Shown: positions 1 through 4,857, counted from the first letter of the stretch. The stretch: DNA of 5,416 bases from an uncultured Peptococcaceae bacterium (GCA_902496505.1 CABVBB010000192.1:1-5416), one strand, 5' to 3'. Program-made: numbers and translations. Notes: generated by a model not told the origin, from the sequence alone.

Positions 1-74
1 TGAGCCATAACAGATTCGAACTGTTGACACCCTGATTAAAAGTCAGGTGCTCTACCGGCTGAGCTAATGGCTCA
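1..74 (-). tRNA. tRNA-Lys (anticodon UUU), cut by left window edge
   Basis: The reverse complement folds as a complete cloverleaf. The acceptor arms TGAGCCA and TGGCTCA pair in all seven positions. The D arm has AGCTC/GAGC. The anticodon stem CCTGA/TCAGG encloses the 7-nt loop CTTTTAA, so the anticodon is TTT, which reads AAA/AAG lysine codons. The T arm is AACAG/CTGTT around the classic TTCGAAT loop. The last base in the window is position 72 of the acceptor, so the discriminator base and any encoded CCA lie outside. Its own promoter lies upstream at 118-146. Whether further tRNAs follow in the same transcript cannot be seen. Confidence 0.97.
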
Positions 75-87
75 CAAGGCTTAAAAA

Positions 88-110
88 TGTGAGGCTTTGT
101 CCGTCTCACA
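88..110 (-). other. Hairpin in the tRNA 5' leader
   Basis: In the predicted leader, TGTGAG (from 110) pairs perfectly with CTCACA (to 88) around an 11-nt loop, right at the expected transcript start. A short T run (ATTTTTAA) follows. The stem is only 6 bp, so it is more likely a leader structure removed by RNase P processing than a real attenuator. Confidence 0.45.
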
Positions 111-117
111 GTTTTAT

Positions 118-146
118 ATAATACATCAAAGCGGACGACCTGTCAA
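118..146 (-). promoter_or_regulatory. SigmaA-type promoter of the tRNA-Lys gene
   Basis: On the minus strand there is a perfect -35 TTGACA (141-146), a 17-bp spacer and a -10 TATTAT (118-123). Transcription should start near 111, giving a leader of about 37 nt before the mature tRNA. The near-consensus match fits a highly expressed stable-RNA gene. AT-rich sequence just upstream (147-172, with runs of T and A) could act as an UP element; that is inference. Confidence 0.9.
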
Positions 147-221
147 CACTTTTTTTAATTATTTTTGGACAGACTTCAACTTTTTATGCAGCCCTGTCGA
201 CAAAGCTGCTATGTAAATAAT

Positions 222-244
222 GGGGACAGCGATCAGCTGTCCCC
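222..244. repeat. REP-like palindrome, copy 1
   Basis: GGGGACAGC, five spacer bases GATCA, then GCTGTCCCC: a perfect 9-bp inverted repeat that would fold as a strong hairpin on either strand. An identical copy in the same orientation lies 246 bp away at 468-490, with identity extending two bases further (CA). GGGGACAG-type hairpins are typical of REP families mobilised by RAYT (Y1) transposases; assignment to such a family is inference. Confidence 0.8.
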
Positions 245-318
245 CACAGATTGTAGACATAAGGGAAAAGAACCACAGTCAGGGTGCCGACAAAAGATGC
301 AGCGCCCCACAGAAAAGC

Positions 319-369
319 GTGGGGTGTAGGCGCAAAACCTTGGTAAAACCGGAGCGACCTACACCCCAC
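319..369. repeat. Long inverted repeat with nested hairpins
   Basis: GTGGGGTGTAGG (319-330) and CCTACACCCCAC (358-369) are exact reverse complements. The stem continues inward through CGC/GCG past a bulged A. Each outer arm can alternatively form a small hairpin with its neighbour: CCCCAC (305-310) with GTGGGG (319-324), and CCCCAC (364-369) with GTGGGG (379-384). The two small hairpins have similar loops (AGAAAAGC and CAGAATTGC), so they look like duplicated units placed around the larger stem. Confidence 0.7.
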
Positions 370-446
370 CAGAATTGCGTGGGGCGGGTCGTGAGGATTT
401 TAGCAAGGTTTTGCAACGACGACGTGCGACGCCTTTTTGGAGCCGA

Positions 447-548
447 GCGCTTTTGTCGACAGCCTGAGGGGACAGCGATCAGCTGTCCCCCAAGGATCAC
501 ACTTCAGCAAAAATTTCTGTCACGGCAGCGCTTTTGCCGCCAGCCTGA
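447..548. repeat. Imperfect 21-nt direct repeat pair
   Basis: Units at 447-467 and 528-548 match at 19 of 21 positions: GCGCTTTTG, then TCGAC or CCGCC, then AGCCTGA. The right unit ends exactly at the stop codon of the phosphodiesterase gene (549-551). On the minus strand the right unit contributes GGCGGC, which with GCTGCC (via one G-U) makes a 6-bp hairpin at 524-541. The sequence ATTTTT comes only after a 7-nt gap, so it is at best a weak terminator for that gene. Confidence 0.65.
468..490. repeat. REP-like palindrome, copy 2
   Basis: Exact second copy of the GGGGACAGC/GCTGTCCCC palindrome with the same GATCA loop and the same downstream CA, in the same orientation as copy 1. It directly follows the first unit of the 21-nt direct repeat (447-467). 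Lying downstream of the phosphodiesterase gene on its coding strand, its hairpin could also stabilise or slow the 3' end of that transcript, though it has no T run. Confidence 0.8.
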
Positions 549-2579
549 CTAGTCTTCCAGGTCTAAGATCTGATAGACAGGTGCACCTTCGCACTGAGCG
601 GGCATTCTGACGCCAGCGATCGCAGCCAAGGTCGGCGCCACGTCGACCTGTCTGATGACGCGTTCGGTCTTGAAGTTGTGCTTAACACCACGGCCGCCGA
701 TCATGAAGATCGGAGATTCTGACGTCCCTGCTTCGCCCTTGTAGGTGGAGAGAGAGTCGCCATGGACGCGGTTGAAGCCCTCAGTCAAGAAGTAAACGAT
801 ATCACCGCAGCCTTCGCCCTTGAGTCCCAAGAGTGCGGCATCCTGAGCGCGGAGTGCCAGCGCAACGCAGCGTTTGCCGTTGTATTCGTATTTGTACAGG
901 TCGGTGATGATCTGCTCCTCTAATTCATACTGATCAGCCGGATCGACGATACCGGTAGCGTATTTGCCTTTGAGGTTGATATAGATATAGTTGCCGCGGG
1001 GAGCGATAGCACGGGTGTTTTCCCAATCGATCTCACGCAGTGGATTGCCGTCCGCATCTTTTTTGAGCGCTGTATAGCCCATTTCCACCATCGCTTTGGT
1101 ATTGATTCCGAAAGGATCGCCCAGTGCTGGCGGCATATCTTCTCTGGCATCGACCAAACCATGGTCAGAGGTGACCACGATGGTCCAGCCTTTATCTAAA
1201 AGGTGCAGGAATTGGCCGATATAATCATCGGTATCCCGATAGCAGCGTTCCATGATCTTTTGGAACACTTCCGGATCATTGCCGAATTCTTCACGATAGC
1301 TGGCCCGTTCCCAGAAAACATGGCCGAAGCAGTCTACATTGTGGAAGTGGCTGAAGACCACATCATAATCATGCTGCTCGATCAAATAGTTGATGCAGTC
1401 CGCCTGCCACTGACCATAGGTGTGCCAAAGCGGTGCGAAAACTTTTTCAGCGATACGCGGCGTTGCGCCGATGGTCAGGCAGACCGACGGGATCTCGCCA
1501 AGATTTTCATGGACTTCCTGATACAATGATTTCGGATGGAACAATTCATCGCAGCCGATCTTCACTGCATTGCCTACATAAACGATGGCTTCGCTGCCGT
1601 CCGGCTCAACATTGACCAAAATGTACTGACGGCTGACCGGCACCTGCTGGCCATCGCGGGTCAGCGTATCCAGCACGCCGCTGTGAACGGCATCATCCTC
1701 CAGCACGACCAAAGGTTCTTGCTCACGCTTGTTCTTATAGACCTCCACGCGGCCATAAACACCGTCTGCATTTTTTAATAACAGCGCCGGGCGGCGTTCT
1801 TTGCCGTAATTGACTGGGATGGAGAATTCTTTGGCGTCCTCAGGGATCTCATGCTTCCAGTTTTTCGCCGGACGCAGGCCGATCATGGTCGCTTTTTCGA
1901 TATTGACACGCTGAGCGCCGGCTTTTTCACCTTCATGCTCAGACAGCAGGATAGCGTGCAGCTCACTGGCGCCCATAGTGTCCATCGCATTGCCGCGCTT
2001 AGATGCGCTCTCGTCAGCAACTTCCACATTGGCAATGATGCAGCCCGTGCCATCACTGTGGTCTTCTTCCTCATGCAGCACTTCTTCTTCGACGTCCTCA
2101 CGAGCTACGACGAATTCTTCCCATTCCAGGCTGCCGACGACTAAGTTGACATTGGTCGGCTGGGTGCCTTCGACAACGGACAGATTGGGGCTGTCAGAGG
2201 TTGGAGGCCAAGAAGAACCCGGCCAATGCCAGACCAAAGTATTCAGGCCCGCTTCTGCGGTAACGTTCCACAGCTGCTCAGCGCGGCAGTTGCGGGAATC
2301 CAGAGAATACACCAAGGTATCCAATTTTTCCGGATGCTGGTTCCAGAAGCAGGTGATGCCATGGGTGCCAGGATAAGCACCGGTGGCCAAAGTCGTCCAC
2401 TGCGGCGGCGTGATGGTCGGCAGAGCGCCCAACATCACCAAGTCTTCTCTGGCCGAGCCATGCTCCAACAGTTTTTTGACATTGGGCATTTTACCCTCAT
2501 CCAAGAATTTTTTGCACAAACTGGCGTCCATACCATCGACACCAACAATGATGAACTTGCCTTTTGGTTCACGTTTCAT
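549..2579 (-). CDS. Alkaline-phosphatase-superfamily type I phosphodiesterase / nucleotide pyrophosphatase
   Basis: A 676-residue metal-dependent phosphoester hydrolase of the nucleotide pyrophosphatase/phosphodiesterase (NPP) type. The full set of metal and catalytic residues is visible: D15 in VGVDGMD, nucleophile T57 in PTITPPQWTTLATG, D416 and H420 in HNVDCFGH, D472 and H473 in VTSDHG, and H606 in NRVHGD. The PGTHGI motif follows the nucleophile. About 350 residues separate the nucleophile from the second metal site, longer than a bare catalytic core, and include an acidic stretch around 150-180 rich in Glu/Asp. There is no signal peptide or membrane segment, so it is probably cytoplasmic. 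ATG 2579 was chosen because AAAGGAG lies 8 nt upstream; an earlier in-frame ATG (2612) would put that site inside the gene. It stands alone between a terminator (2693-2724) and the repeat region. The substrate cannot be told from sequence; nucleotides, phosphonates, phospholipid head groups or sugar phosphates are all possible. Confidence 0.9.
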   Translation of the reverse strand: MKREPKGKFIIVGVDGMDASLCKKFLDEGKMPNVKKLLEHGSAREDLVMLGALPTITPPQWTTLATGAYPGTHGITCFWNQHPEKLDTLVYSLDSRNCRAEQLWNVTAEAGLNTLVWHWPGSSWPPTSDSPNLSVVEGTQPTNVNLVVGSLEWEEFVVAREDVEEEVLHEEEDHSDGTGCIIANVEVADESASKRGNAMDTMGASELHAILLSEHEGEKAGAQRVNIEKATMIGLRPAKNWKHEIPEDAKEFSIPVNYGKERRPALLLKNADGVYGRVEVYKNKREQEPLVVLEDDAVHSGVLDTLTRDGQQVPVSRQYILVNVEPDGSEAIVYVGNAVKIGCDELFHPKSLYQEVHENLGEIPSVCLTIGATPRIAEKVFAPLWHTYGQWQADCINYLIEQHDYDVVFSHFHNVDCFGHVFWERASYREEFGNDPEVFQKIMERCYRDTDDYIGQFLHLLDKGWTIVVTSDHGLVDAREDMPPALGDPFGINTKAMVEMGYTALKKDADGNPLREIDWENTRAIAPRGNYIYINLKGKYATGIVDPADQYELEEQIITDLYKYEYNGKRCVALALRAQDAALLGLKGEGCGDIVYFLTEGFNRVHGDSLSTYKGEAGTSESPIFMIGGRGVKHNFKTERVIRQVDVAPTLAAIAGVRMPAQCEGAPVYQILDLED

Positions 2580-2633
2580 GCGTCTCTCTCCTTTGTAAAA
2601 ATGCTTGAGCAATTTGTTGTTCTTATGTTACCT

Positions 2634-2660
2634 ATTATACTGCTTCATTTTTACCAAGCG
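2634..2660 (-). promoter_or_regulatory. Candidate promoter of the phosphodiesterase gene
   Basis: A perfect minus-strand -10 hexamer TATAAT lies at 2634-2639, about 55 bp before the ATG and downstream of the preceding terminator. No good -35 is found at 16-18 bp spacing (the best is a poor AACGCT-like match), so it may need an activator. A TGGCA-TT-TGCCA palindrome at 2662-2673 sits just upstream, where a regulator could bind. Confidence 0.5.
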
Positions 2661-2661
2661 T

Positions 2662-2673
2662 TGGCATTTGCCA
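2662..2673. promoter_or_regulatory. Small palindrome upstream of the phosphodiesterase promoter
   Basis: TGGCA, TT, TGCCA is a perfect 5-bp inverted repeat at about -40 relative to the predicted start. Position and symmetry suit an activator or repressor site; the factor is unknown, and a 5-bp arm can occur by chance. Confidence 0.3.
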
Positions 2674-2692
2674 CCGACAACATTCAACGCAC

Positions 2693-2724
2693 CAAAAAAG
2701 CCCCGCCGAAAATTTGACGAGGCT
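2693..2724 (-). terminator. Rho-independent terminator of the toxin mRNA
   Basis: On the minus strand AGCCTCGTC pairs with GGCGGGGCT over nine base pairs (three G-U) around an 8-nt loop, followed directly by six T. It ends the transcript that comes through the toxin gene and isolates the phosphodiesterase gene. Its sequence is close to the rubrerythrin terminator at 3010-3042. The -35 of the antisense RNA promoter begins 3 bp beyond its arm. Confidence 0.88.
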
Positions 2725-2726
2725 GC

Positions 2727-2755
2727 TTGACGTATCGTTTTTTATCCGTTATCAT
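2727..2755 (+). promoter_or_regulatory. Promoter of the antitoxin antisense RNA
   Basis: TTGACG (2727-2732), exactly 17 bp, then TATCAT (2750-2755): one mismatch in each hexamer from the sigmaA consensus. It points right, toward the toxin gene, and predicts a start near 2762. No plus-strand gene follows, but a terminator does at 2815-2841, so the product should be a short non-coding RNA. Confidence 0.82.
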
Positions 2756-2761
2756 AGACTT

Positions 2762-2841
2762 AACAAATGGAGTTGCCGCTCGTGGAAAGGCGGCTGGTCC
2801 TATATTTATGGGAAGACCGCCCTCAGAGGCGGTCATTTTTT
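2762..2841 (+). ncRNA. Putative type I antitoxin RNA, about 80 nt
   Basis: Defined by a strong promoter (2727-2755) and an intrinsic terminator (2815-2841) on the same strand, with no credible ORF with a ribosome binding site between. It can fold a GCCGC/GCGGC stem-loop (2775-2794) near its 5' end, an AU-rich linker and the GACCGCC/GGCGGTC terminator stem. Because the toxin mRNA is made from the opposite strand and runs on to 2693, the whole RNA is perfectly complementary to the toxin 3' UTR, and its 3' end touches the toxin stop codon (2840-2842). In txpA/RatA and bsrG/SR4, overlapping 3'-end antisense RNAs promote toxin mRNA decay or block translation; the same role is inferred here. The exact start and end are predictions. 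Confidence 0.72.
2815..2841 (+). terminator. Terminator of the antitoxin RNA
   Basis: GACCGCC (2815-2821), 6-nt loop, GGCGGTC (2828-2834), then A and six T (2836-2841) on the plus strand. On the minus strand the same hairpin is followed by TTCCC instead of a T run, so it should stop only the antisense RNA and let the toxin mRNA continue. The T run overlaps the toxin stop codon. Confidence 0.88.
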
Positions 2842-2914
2842 ATCCCTTTTTACAAAGGGTCATAATGCTTACGATCAAAGTACAGAATAAGATCAATTCC
2901 GTCCAACTAACCAT
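2840..2914 (-). CDS. Small holin-like membrane toxin of a type I toxin-antitoxin system
   Basis: A 24-residue peptide, starting MVSWTELILFC and ending SIMTLCKKG. Residues 6-21 form one hydrophobic helix after a short polar N-terminus containing Glu6, with a positively charged KK tail. This is the layout of the Fst/TxpA/BsrG-type putative holin-like toxins (usually about 25-35 residues, acting at the cell membrane); by recollection the pattern E-x-L-hydrophobic-LI-x-x-hydrophobic-TL-KK fits that family. The ribosome binding site AAAGGTGGTGAT matches the 16S anti-Shine-Dalgarno over 11 of 12 bases and lies 5 nt from ATG 2914, far too good for chance. It has its own promoter (2977-2982), a structured 5' UTR, and an antisense RNA covering its 3' UTR. 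It is too short for routine gene calling. An alternative is a non-toxic small membrane peptide. Confidence 0.8.
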   Translation of the reverse strand: MVSWTELILFCTLIVSIMTLCKKG

Positions 2915-2976
2915 AAAGCATCACCACCTTTCCCTAAGGATCGGTGGACCGACCGCCAAGCGACAACTCTTGCTTT
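2915..2976 (-). promoter_or_regulatory. Structured 5' UTR that can hide the toxin ribosome binding site
   Basis: In the predicted leader, AAAGCA at its 5' end (2976-2971) is complementary to TGCTTT just before the start codon (2920-2915). CCACC (2947-2943) is complementary to GGTGG inside the Shine-Dalgarno (2928-2924), and CGGT/ACCG (about 2957-2942) can form a competing hairpin. Full-length toxin mRNA could thus be poorly translated until refolded or processed, as known for several type I toxins. Pairings were found by eye, without energy calculation. Confidence 0.5.
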
Positions 2977-3005
2977 ATTTTAACATATTTCGCGATCATT
3001 CGCCA
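2977..3005 (-). promoter_or_regulatory. Candidate extended -10 promoter of the toxin gene
   Basis: The minus strand reads TGTTAAAAT, a TGn extended -10 with hexamer TAAAAT (2977-2982), predicting a start near 2970 and a leader of about 55 nt. There is no good -35 at the normal distance; an alternative pairing is TTGTCG-N18-TATGTT, shifted slightly upstream. It lies just downstream of the rubrerythrin terminator, so the toxin does not depend on read-through. Confidence 0.55.
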
Positions 3006-3009
3006 CGAC

Positions 3010-3042
3010 AAAAAAAGCCCCGCCAAAAATTTTGGCAGGGCT
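3010..3042 (-). terminator. Rho-independent terminator of the rubrerythrin gene
   Basis: On the minus strand AGCCCTGCC pairs with GGCGGGGCT (9 bp, one G-U), with the stem extended by A-T pairs in the inner AAAATTTT, and seven T follow. It begins 11 nt after the rubrerythrin stop codon. On the plus strand no T run follows the hairpin, so it works in one direction only. Confidence 0.93.
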
Positions 3043-3053
3043 TAATTTGTCTA

Positions 3054-3590
3054 TTAATAGTTTTCTGCTTTGACGCGGAAGTAAGACTGCGGATGATCGC
3101 AGACCGGGCAGACACCAGGAGCGGTCGGGCCGACGTGGATGTGGCCGCAGTTGCCGCACTGCCATTTGACTGGCTCTTCTTTTTTGAAGACAACTTCGCC
3201 TTCGATGTTCGCCAAGAGAGCGCGATATCTTTCTTCGTGTTCTTTCTCGATCTCGCCTACTGCTTTGAACAGATAAGCGATGCGGTCAAAGCCTTCTTCT
3301 TTGGCGACTTTAGCGAATTCGGCATACATATCGGTCCATTCGTAATTTTCGCCGTCAGCAGCATCCTTCAAATTGTCCATGGTATGCGGCATGCCGTCAT
3401 GGAGCAGTTTGAACCACATTTTAGCGTGTTCTTTTTCGTTGCCAGCAGTCTCTTCAAAAATCTCAGCGATCTGCACATAACCGTCTTTTCTCGCCTGAGA
3501 AGCGTAGTAGGTGTATTTATTTCTGGCCTGAGATTCACCGGCAAAGGCTGCTGCTAAGTTTTCTGCTGTTTTAGATCCTTTTAATTCCAT
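3054..3590 (-). CDS. rbr: Rubrerythrin (diiron peroxidase with rubredoxin domain)
   Basis: A 178-residue cytoplasmic peroxide-scavenging enzyme that reduces hydrogen peroxide to water with electrons from NAD(P)H via rubredoxin or a reductase, a main oxidative defence of anaerobes. The N-terminal ferritin-like four-helix domain (about 1-135) shows diiron ligand motifs: E19 in AGESQAR, E52-x-x-H55 in NEKEHAK, the YEWTDMY segment (E84, D87), and E115-x-x-H118 in [10 protein letters not shown]. The C-terminal rubredoxin domain (about 140-178) has C145-x-x-C148 and C161-x-x-C164 for the Fe(Cys)4 centre. Length and domain order are those of classical rubrerythrin. By alignment from memory, D87 sits where Desulfovibrio rubrerythrin has a Glu ligand (E97). 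The ATG has GGGAGG 8 nt upstream. The gene has its own terminator and a 129-bp upstream gap, so it is probably monocistronic. Confidence 0.97.
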   Translation of the reverse strand: MELKGSKTAENLAAAFAGESQARNKYTYYASQARKDGYVQIAEIFEETAGNEKEHAKMWFKLLHDGMPHTMDNLKDAADGENYEWTDMYAEFAKVAKEEGFDRIAYLFKAVGEIEKEHEERYRALLANIEGEVVFKKEEPVKWQCGNCGHIHVGPTAPGVCPVCDHPQSYFRVKAENY

Positions 3591-3649
3591 AAGTATGACC
3601 TCCCATAATGTGATTTAACATATCGTAATATCTGTCGATCGCTTTGTTT

Positions 3650-3670
3650 GATGTTTTATATATAAACCAT
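3650..3670 (-). promoter_or_regulatory. AT palindrome and possible promoter upstream of rubrerythrin
   Basis: TTTATATATAAA (3655-3666) is a perfect palindrome about 65 bp before the rubrerythrin start. A weak promoter, TTTAAA-N17-TATATA, can be drawn so that its -10 lies inside this palindrome, which would suit an operator. It does not match the PerR box, so no regulator is named. No other convincing promoter or riboswitch was found in 3591-3719. Confidence 0.3.
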
Positions 3671-3719
3671 TTGCCGCCGTTTAAAACATTTTTTTCACGA
3701 GATCCTGCAAAAATTTTTC

Positions 3720-4784
3720 TCATGGCTTGCTCATGACAAACTCCATCTGGTAATGATAGGGGCCATTGTCCTTTGGAAACAGCATTGGAAAATTGCTGAC
3801 CTTCTCATAGCTGCTATAGGTCACTTCATAGTGGACATCGACGCCGCCCCAGGTGAACGCAAAATCTTCAAATGGTACGGCAACAAGATCCGCCCACCAC
3901 GGTGAAAACATATCCCAGAAGTGGATACTCTTCTGCGCGCCGGCATAAGCCATGATCGCCAGGCACATCTGCTTTTCATTGCTCGCGATGTGCTGCTTGT
4001 AATTGCGGTCGGTTCCAAAACGCACCTCAGTCAAGCGGCCGTCAGTCTCGGTGAATTCAAAATTCACTGTTGGCTCAGCGGCATAATAAGACCCGCCCGC
4101 ATTAGCCATCTTTTGCCGCCATTGGCCGTTTTCTGCTAAATAGCTTCCCGGCAGCCAATCATAAAAATCATTGAGCTTGTTGACATTCTCTACAAACTGC
4201 ACTGCTGTCAGCTCACCACGGTGCTTGGGCAGCTGCGCTTGACCGCGCGCCGCTAGAAGCAGCGCTATGACTAACAGCACCGCTCCCAGATAAAAGACGA
4301 CCTGTCTGCCGTTTTCTGCCCCAAGCGTATAAGCGGTCTCATCATCCCAACTCAGGCGCAGGCCAGAAGCACAGGCCTTGTAGCTCAAATAAAGCCGCAC
4401 CAGATCATAGATGGGGATCGCCAGCCCCATGCCGCTCATCAAAACCCCGCTCGTGCGGTGCAACGCCTCTGTATATGTCAGCTTCCGCCCGCTCTCATGC
4501 GTTACATAAAGCCCCAGAAGCCACTTGCCCGGCGTCGTGCCCCAGCGGCTCAAAAACAATGGTTCCAAAAGCAGCATCAGGATGATCTGCATCACAATAT
4601 CGATGACCACCCGGCCAAAGGTCGCCGGTCTAGTCACAGCATCGATATTGAAGACCACCATCTGCAGCAAAAACCACAGCCTCCCGCACAGCCACCAGTC
4701 AAACATGCGCGCCCAAAAACGCCGCCACGGTCTGAATACCTGCGGCGACGCGTCAATGGCTTTTGTTAAGATCATCTCATCCAT
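3720..4784 (-). CDS. RDD-family membrane protein with C-terminal soluble domain
   Basis: A 354-residue integral membrane protein. The RDD domain (about 18-150) shows the arginine/aspartate motif RRFWARMFDWW at 21-31 and the conserved WGTTPGKWLLGLYV at 81-94. Membrane segments are likely near 29-46, 59-78, 115-132 (weaker) and 161-179. The last 165 or so residues are soluble, begin with a linker (GQAQLPKHRGEL) and contain many aromatic residues (FYDWLPGSY, HFWDMFSPWWADL, YHYQMEF); I recognise no family for this part. Some RDD proteins have been linked to ion transport, but the role here is unknown. ATG 4784 was chosen because GAGGGGGAAG lies just upstream; a GTG at 4817 would start at or before the predicted transcript start and lacks a spaced ribosome binding site. 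No clear terminator follows (3681-3719). Confidence 0.85.
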   Translation of the reverse strand: MDEMILTKAIDASPQVFRPWRRFWARMFDWWLCGRLWFLLQMVVFNIDAVTRPATFGRVVIDIVMQIILMLLLEPLFLSRWGTTPGKWLLGLYVTHESGRKLTYTEALHRTSGVLMSGMGLAIPIYDLVRLYLSYKACASGLRLSWDDETAYTLGAENGRQVVFYLGAVLLVIALLLAARGQAQLPKHRGELTAVQFVENVNKLNDFYDWLPGSYLAENGQWRQKMANAGGSYYAAEPTVNFEFTETDGRLTEVRFGTDRNYKQHIASNEKQMCLAIMAYAGAQKSIHFWDMFSPWWADLVAVPFEDFAFTWGGVDVHYEVTYSSYEKVSNFPMLFPKDNGPYHYQMEFVMSKP

Positions 4785-4822
4785 TTTACTTCCCCCTCTT
4801 ATATTCAAATCTCCCACCTTTT

Positions 4823-4851
4823 ATGATAAAGGATGCTGATAAGAAGGGCAA
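4823..4851 (-). promoter_or_regulatory. Candidate promoter of the RDD gene
   Basis: The minus strand has TTGCCC (4846-4851), a 17-bp spacer and TATCAT (4823-4828), in the 73-bp gap after the HxlR gene. The predicted start near 4816 gives a leader of about 32 nt with the GAGGGGG ribosome binding site. No strong terminator precedes it, so co-transcription from the HxlR gene is also possible. Confidence 0.55.
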
Positions 4852-4857
4852 GCCTTA

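Larger units (their letters stand above)
147..548. repeat. Non-coding, repeat-dense intergenic region
   Basis: No credible gene lies in these 400 bp: the open frames present lack ribosome binding sites and recognisable protein sequence, and they cross the repeats. The region holds two identical GGGGACAGC palindromes (222-244 and 468-490), a 12-bp inverted repeat (319-330/358-369), nested CCCCAC/GTGGGG hairpins (305-324 and 364-384), a 19-nt imperfect inverted repeat (332-350/396-414, 17 matches) and a 21-nt imperfect direct repeat (447-467 and 528-548). Short variants of a GTCGACAAAAGC-like motif recur at about 194, 287, 449 and 530. This mosaic resembles REP/BIME-type intergenic elements. 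No transposase is present in the window. Confidence 0.75.

Noticed and set aside
222..548. CRISPR array
   Set aside because: Repeats are two-copy, irregularly spaced and partly inverted, with no regular spacers and no cas genes.
147..548. Insertion sequence remnant
   Set aside because: No transposase fragment and no terminal inverted repeats with target duplication could be identified; a REP-like mosaic fits better.
184..552. Open frames of 61-110 codons on both strands in the repeat region
   Set aside because: They run through palindromes, lack ribosome binding sites, and their translations look like translated repeats.
2580..2612. Longer start (ATG 2612) for the phosphodiesterase
   Set aside because: It would place the clear AAAGGAG site of ATG 2579 inside the gene, and the extra 11 residues do not look like family sequence.
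2815..2834. Bidirectional terminator shared by toxin and antitoxin RNAs, as in Fst/par
   Set aside because: No T run follows the hairpin on the minus strand, and a strong separate minus-strand terminator lies downstream.
2727..3557. Plus-strand open frame of 276 codons through the toxin region and antisense to rubrerythrin
   Set aside because: It is the shadow of a certain rubrerythrin gene, has no ribosome binding site, crosses two terminators and has no recognisable protein sequence.
3650..3670. PerR or Fur box upstream of rubrerythrin
   Set aside because: The palindrome TTTATATATAAA does not match either consensus well enough to name a regulator.
3591..3719. Riboswitch or T-box in the rubrerythrin upstream region
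   Set aside because: No conserved elements or stable stacked hairpins were visible; the region is mainly AT-rich.
4785..4817. GTG 4817 as start of the RDD gene
   Set aside because: No spaced ribosome binding site, and it lies at the predicted transcription start; ATG 4784 has a good site.
4829..4857. Terminator between the HxlR and RDD genes
   Set aside because: Only a weak AAGG/CCTT pairing without a T run is present.
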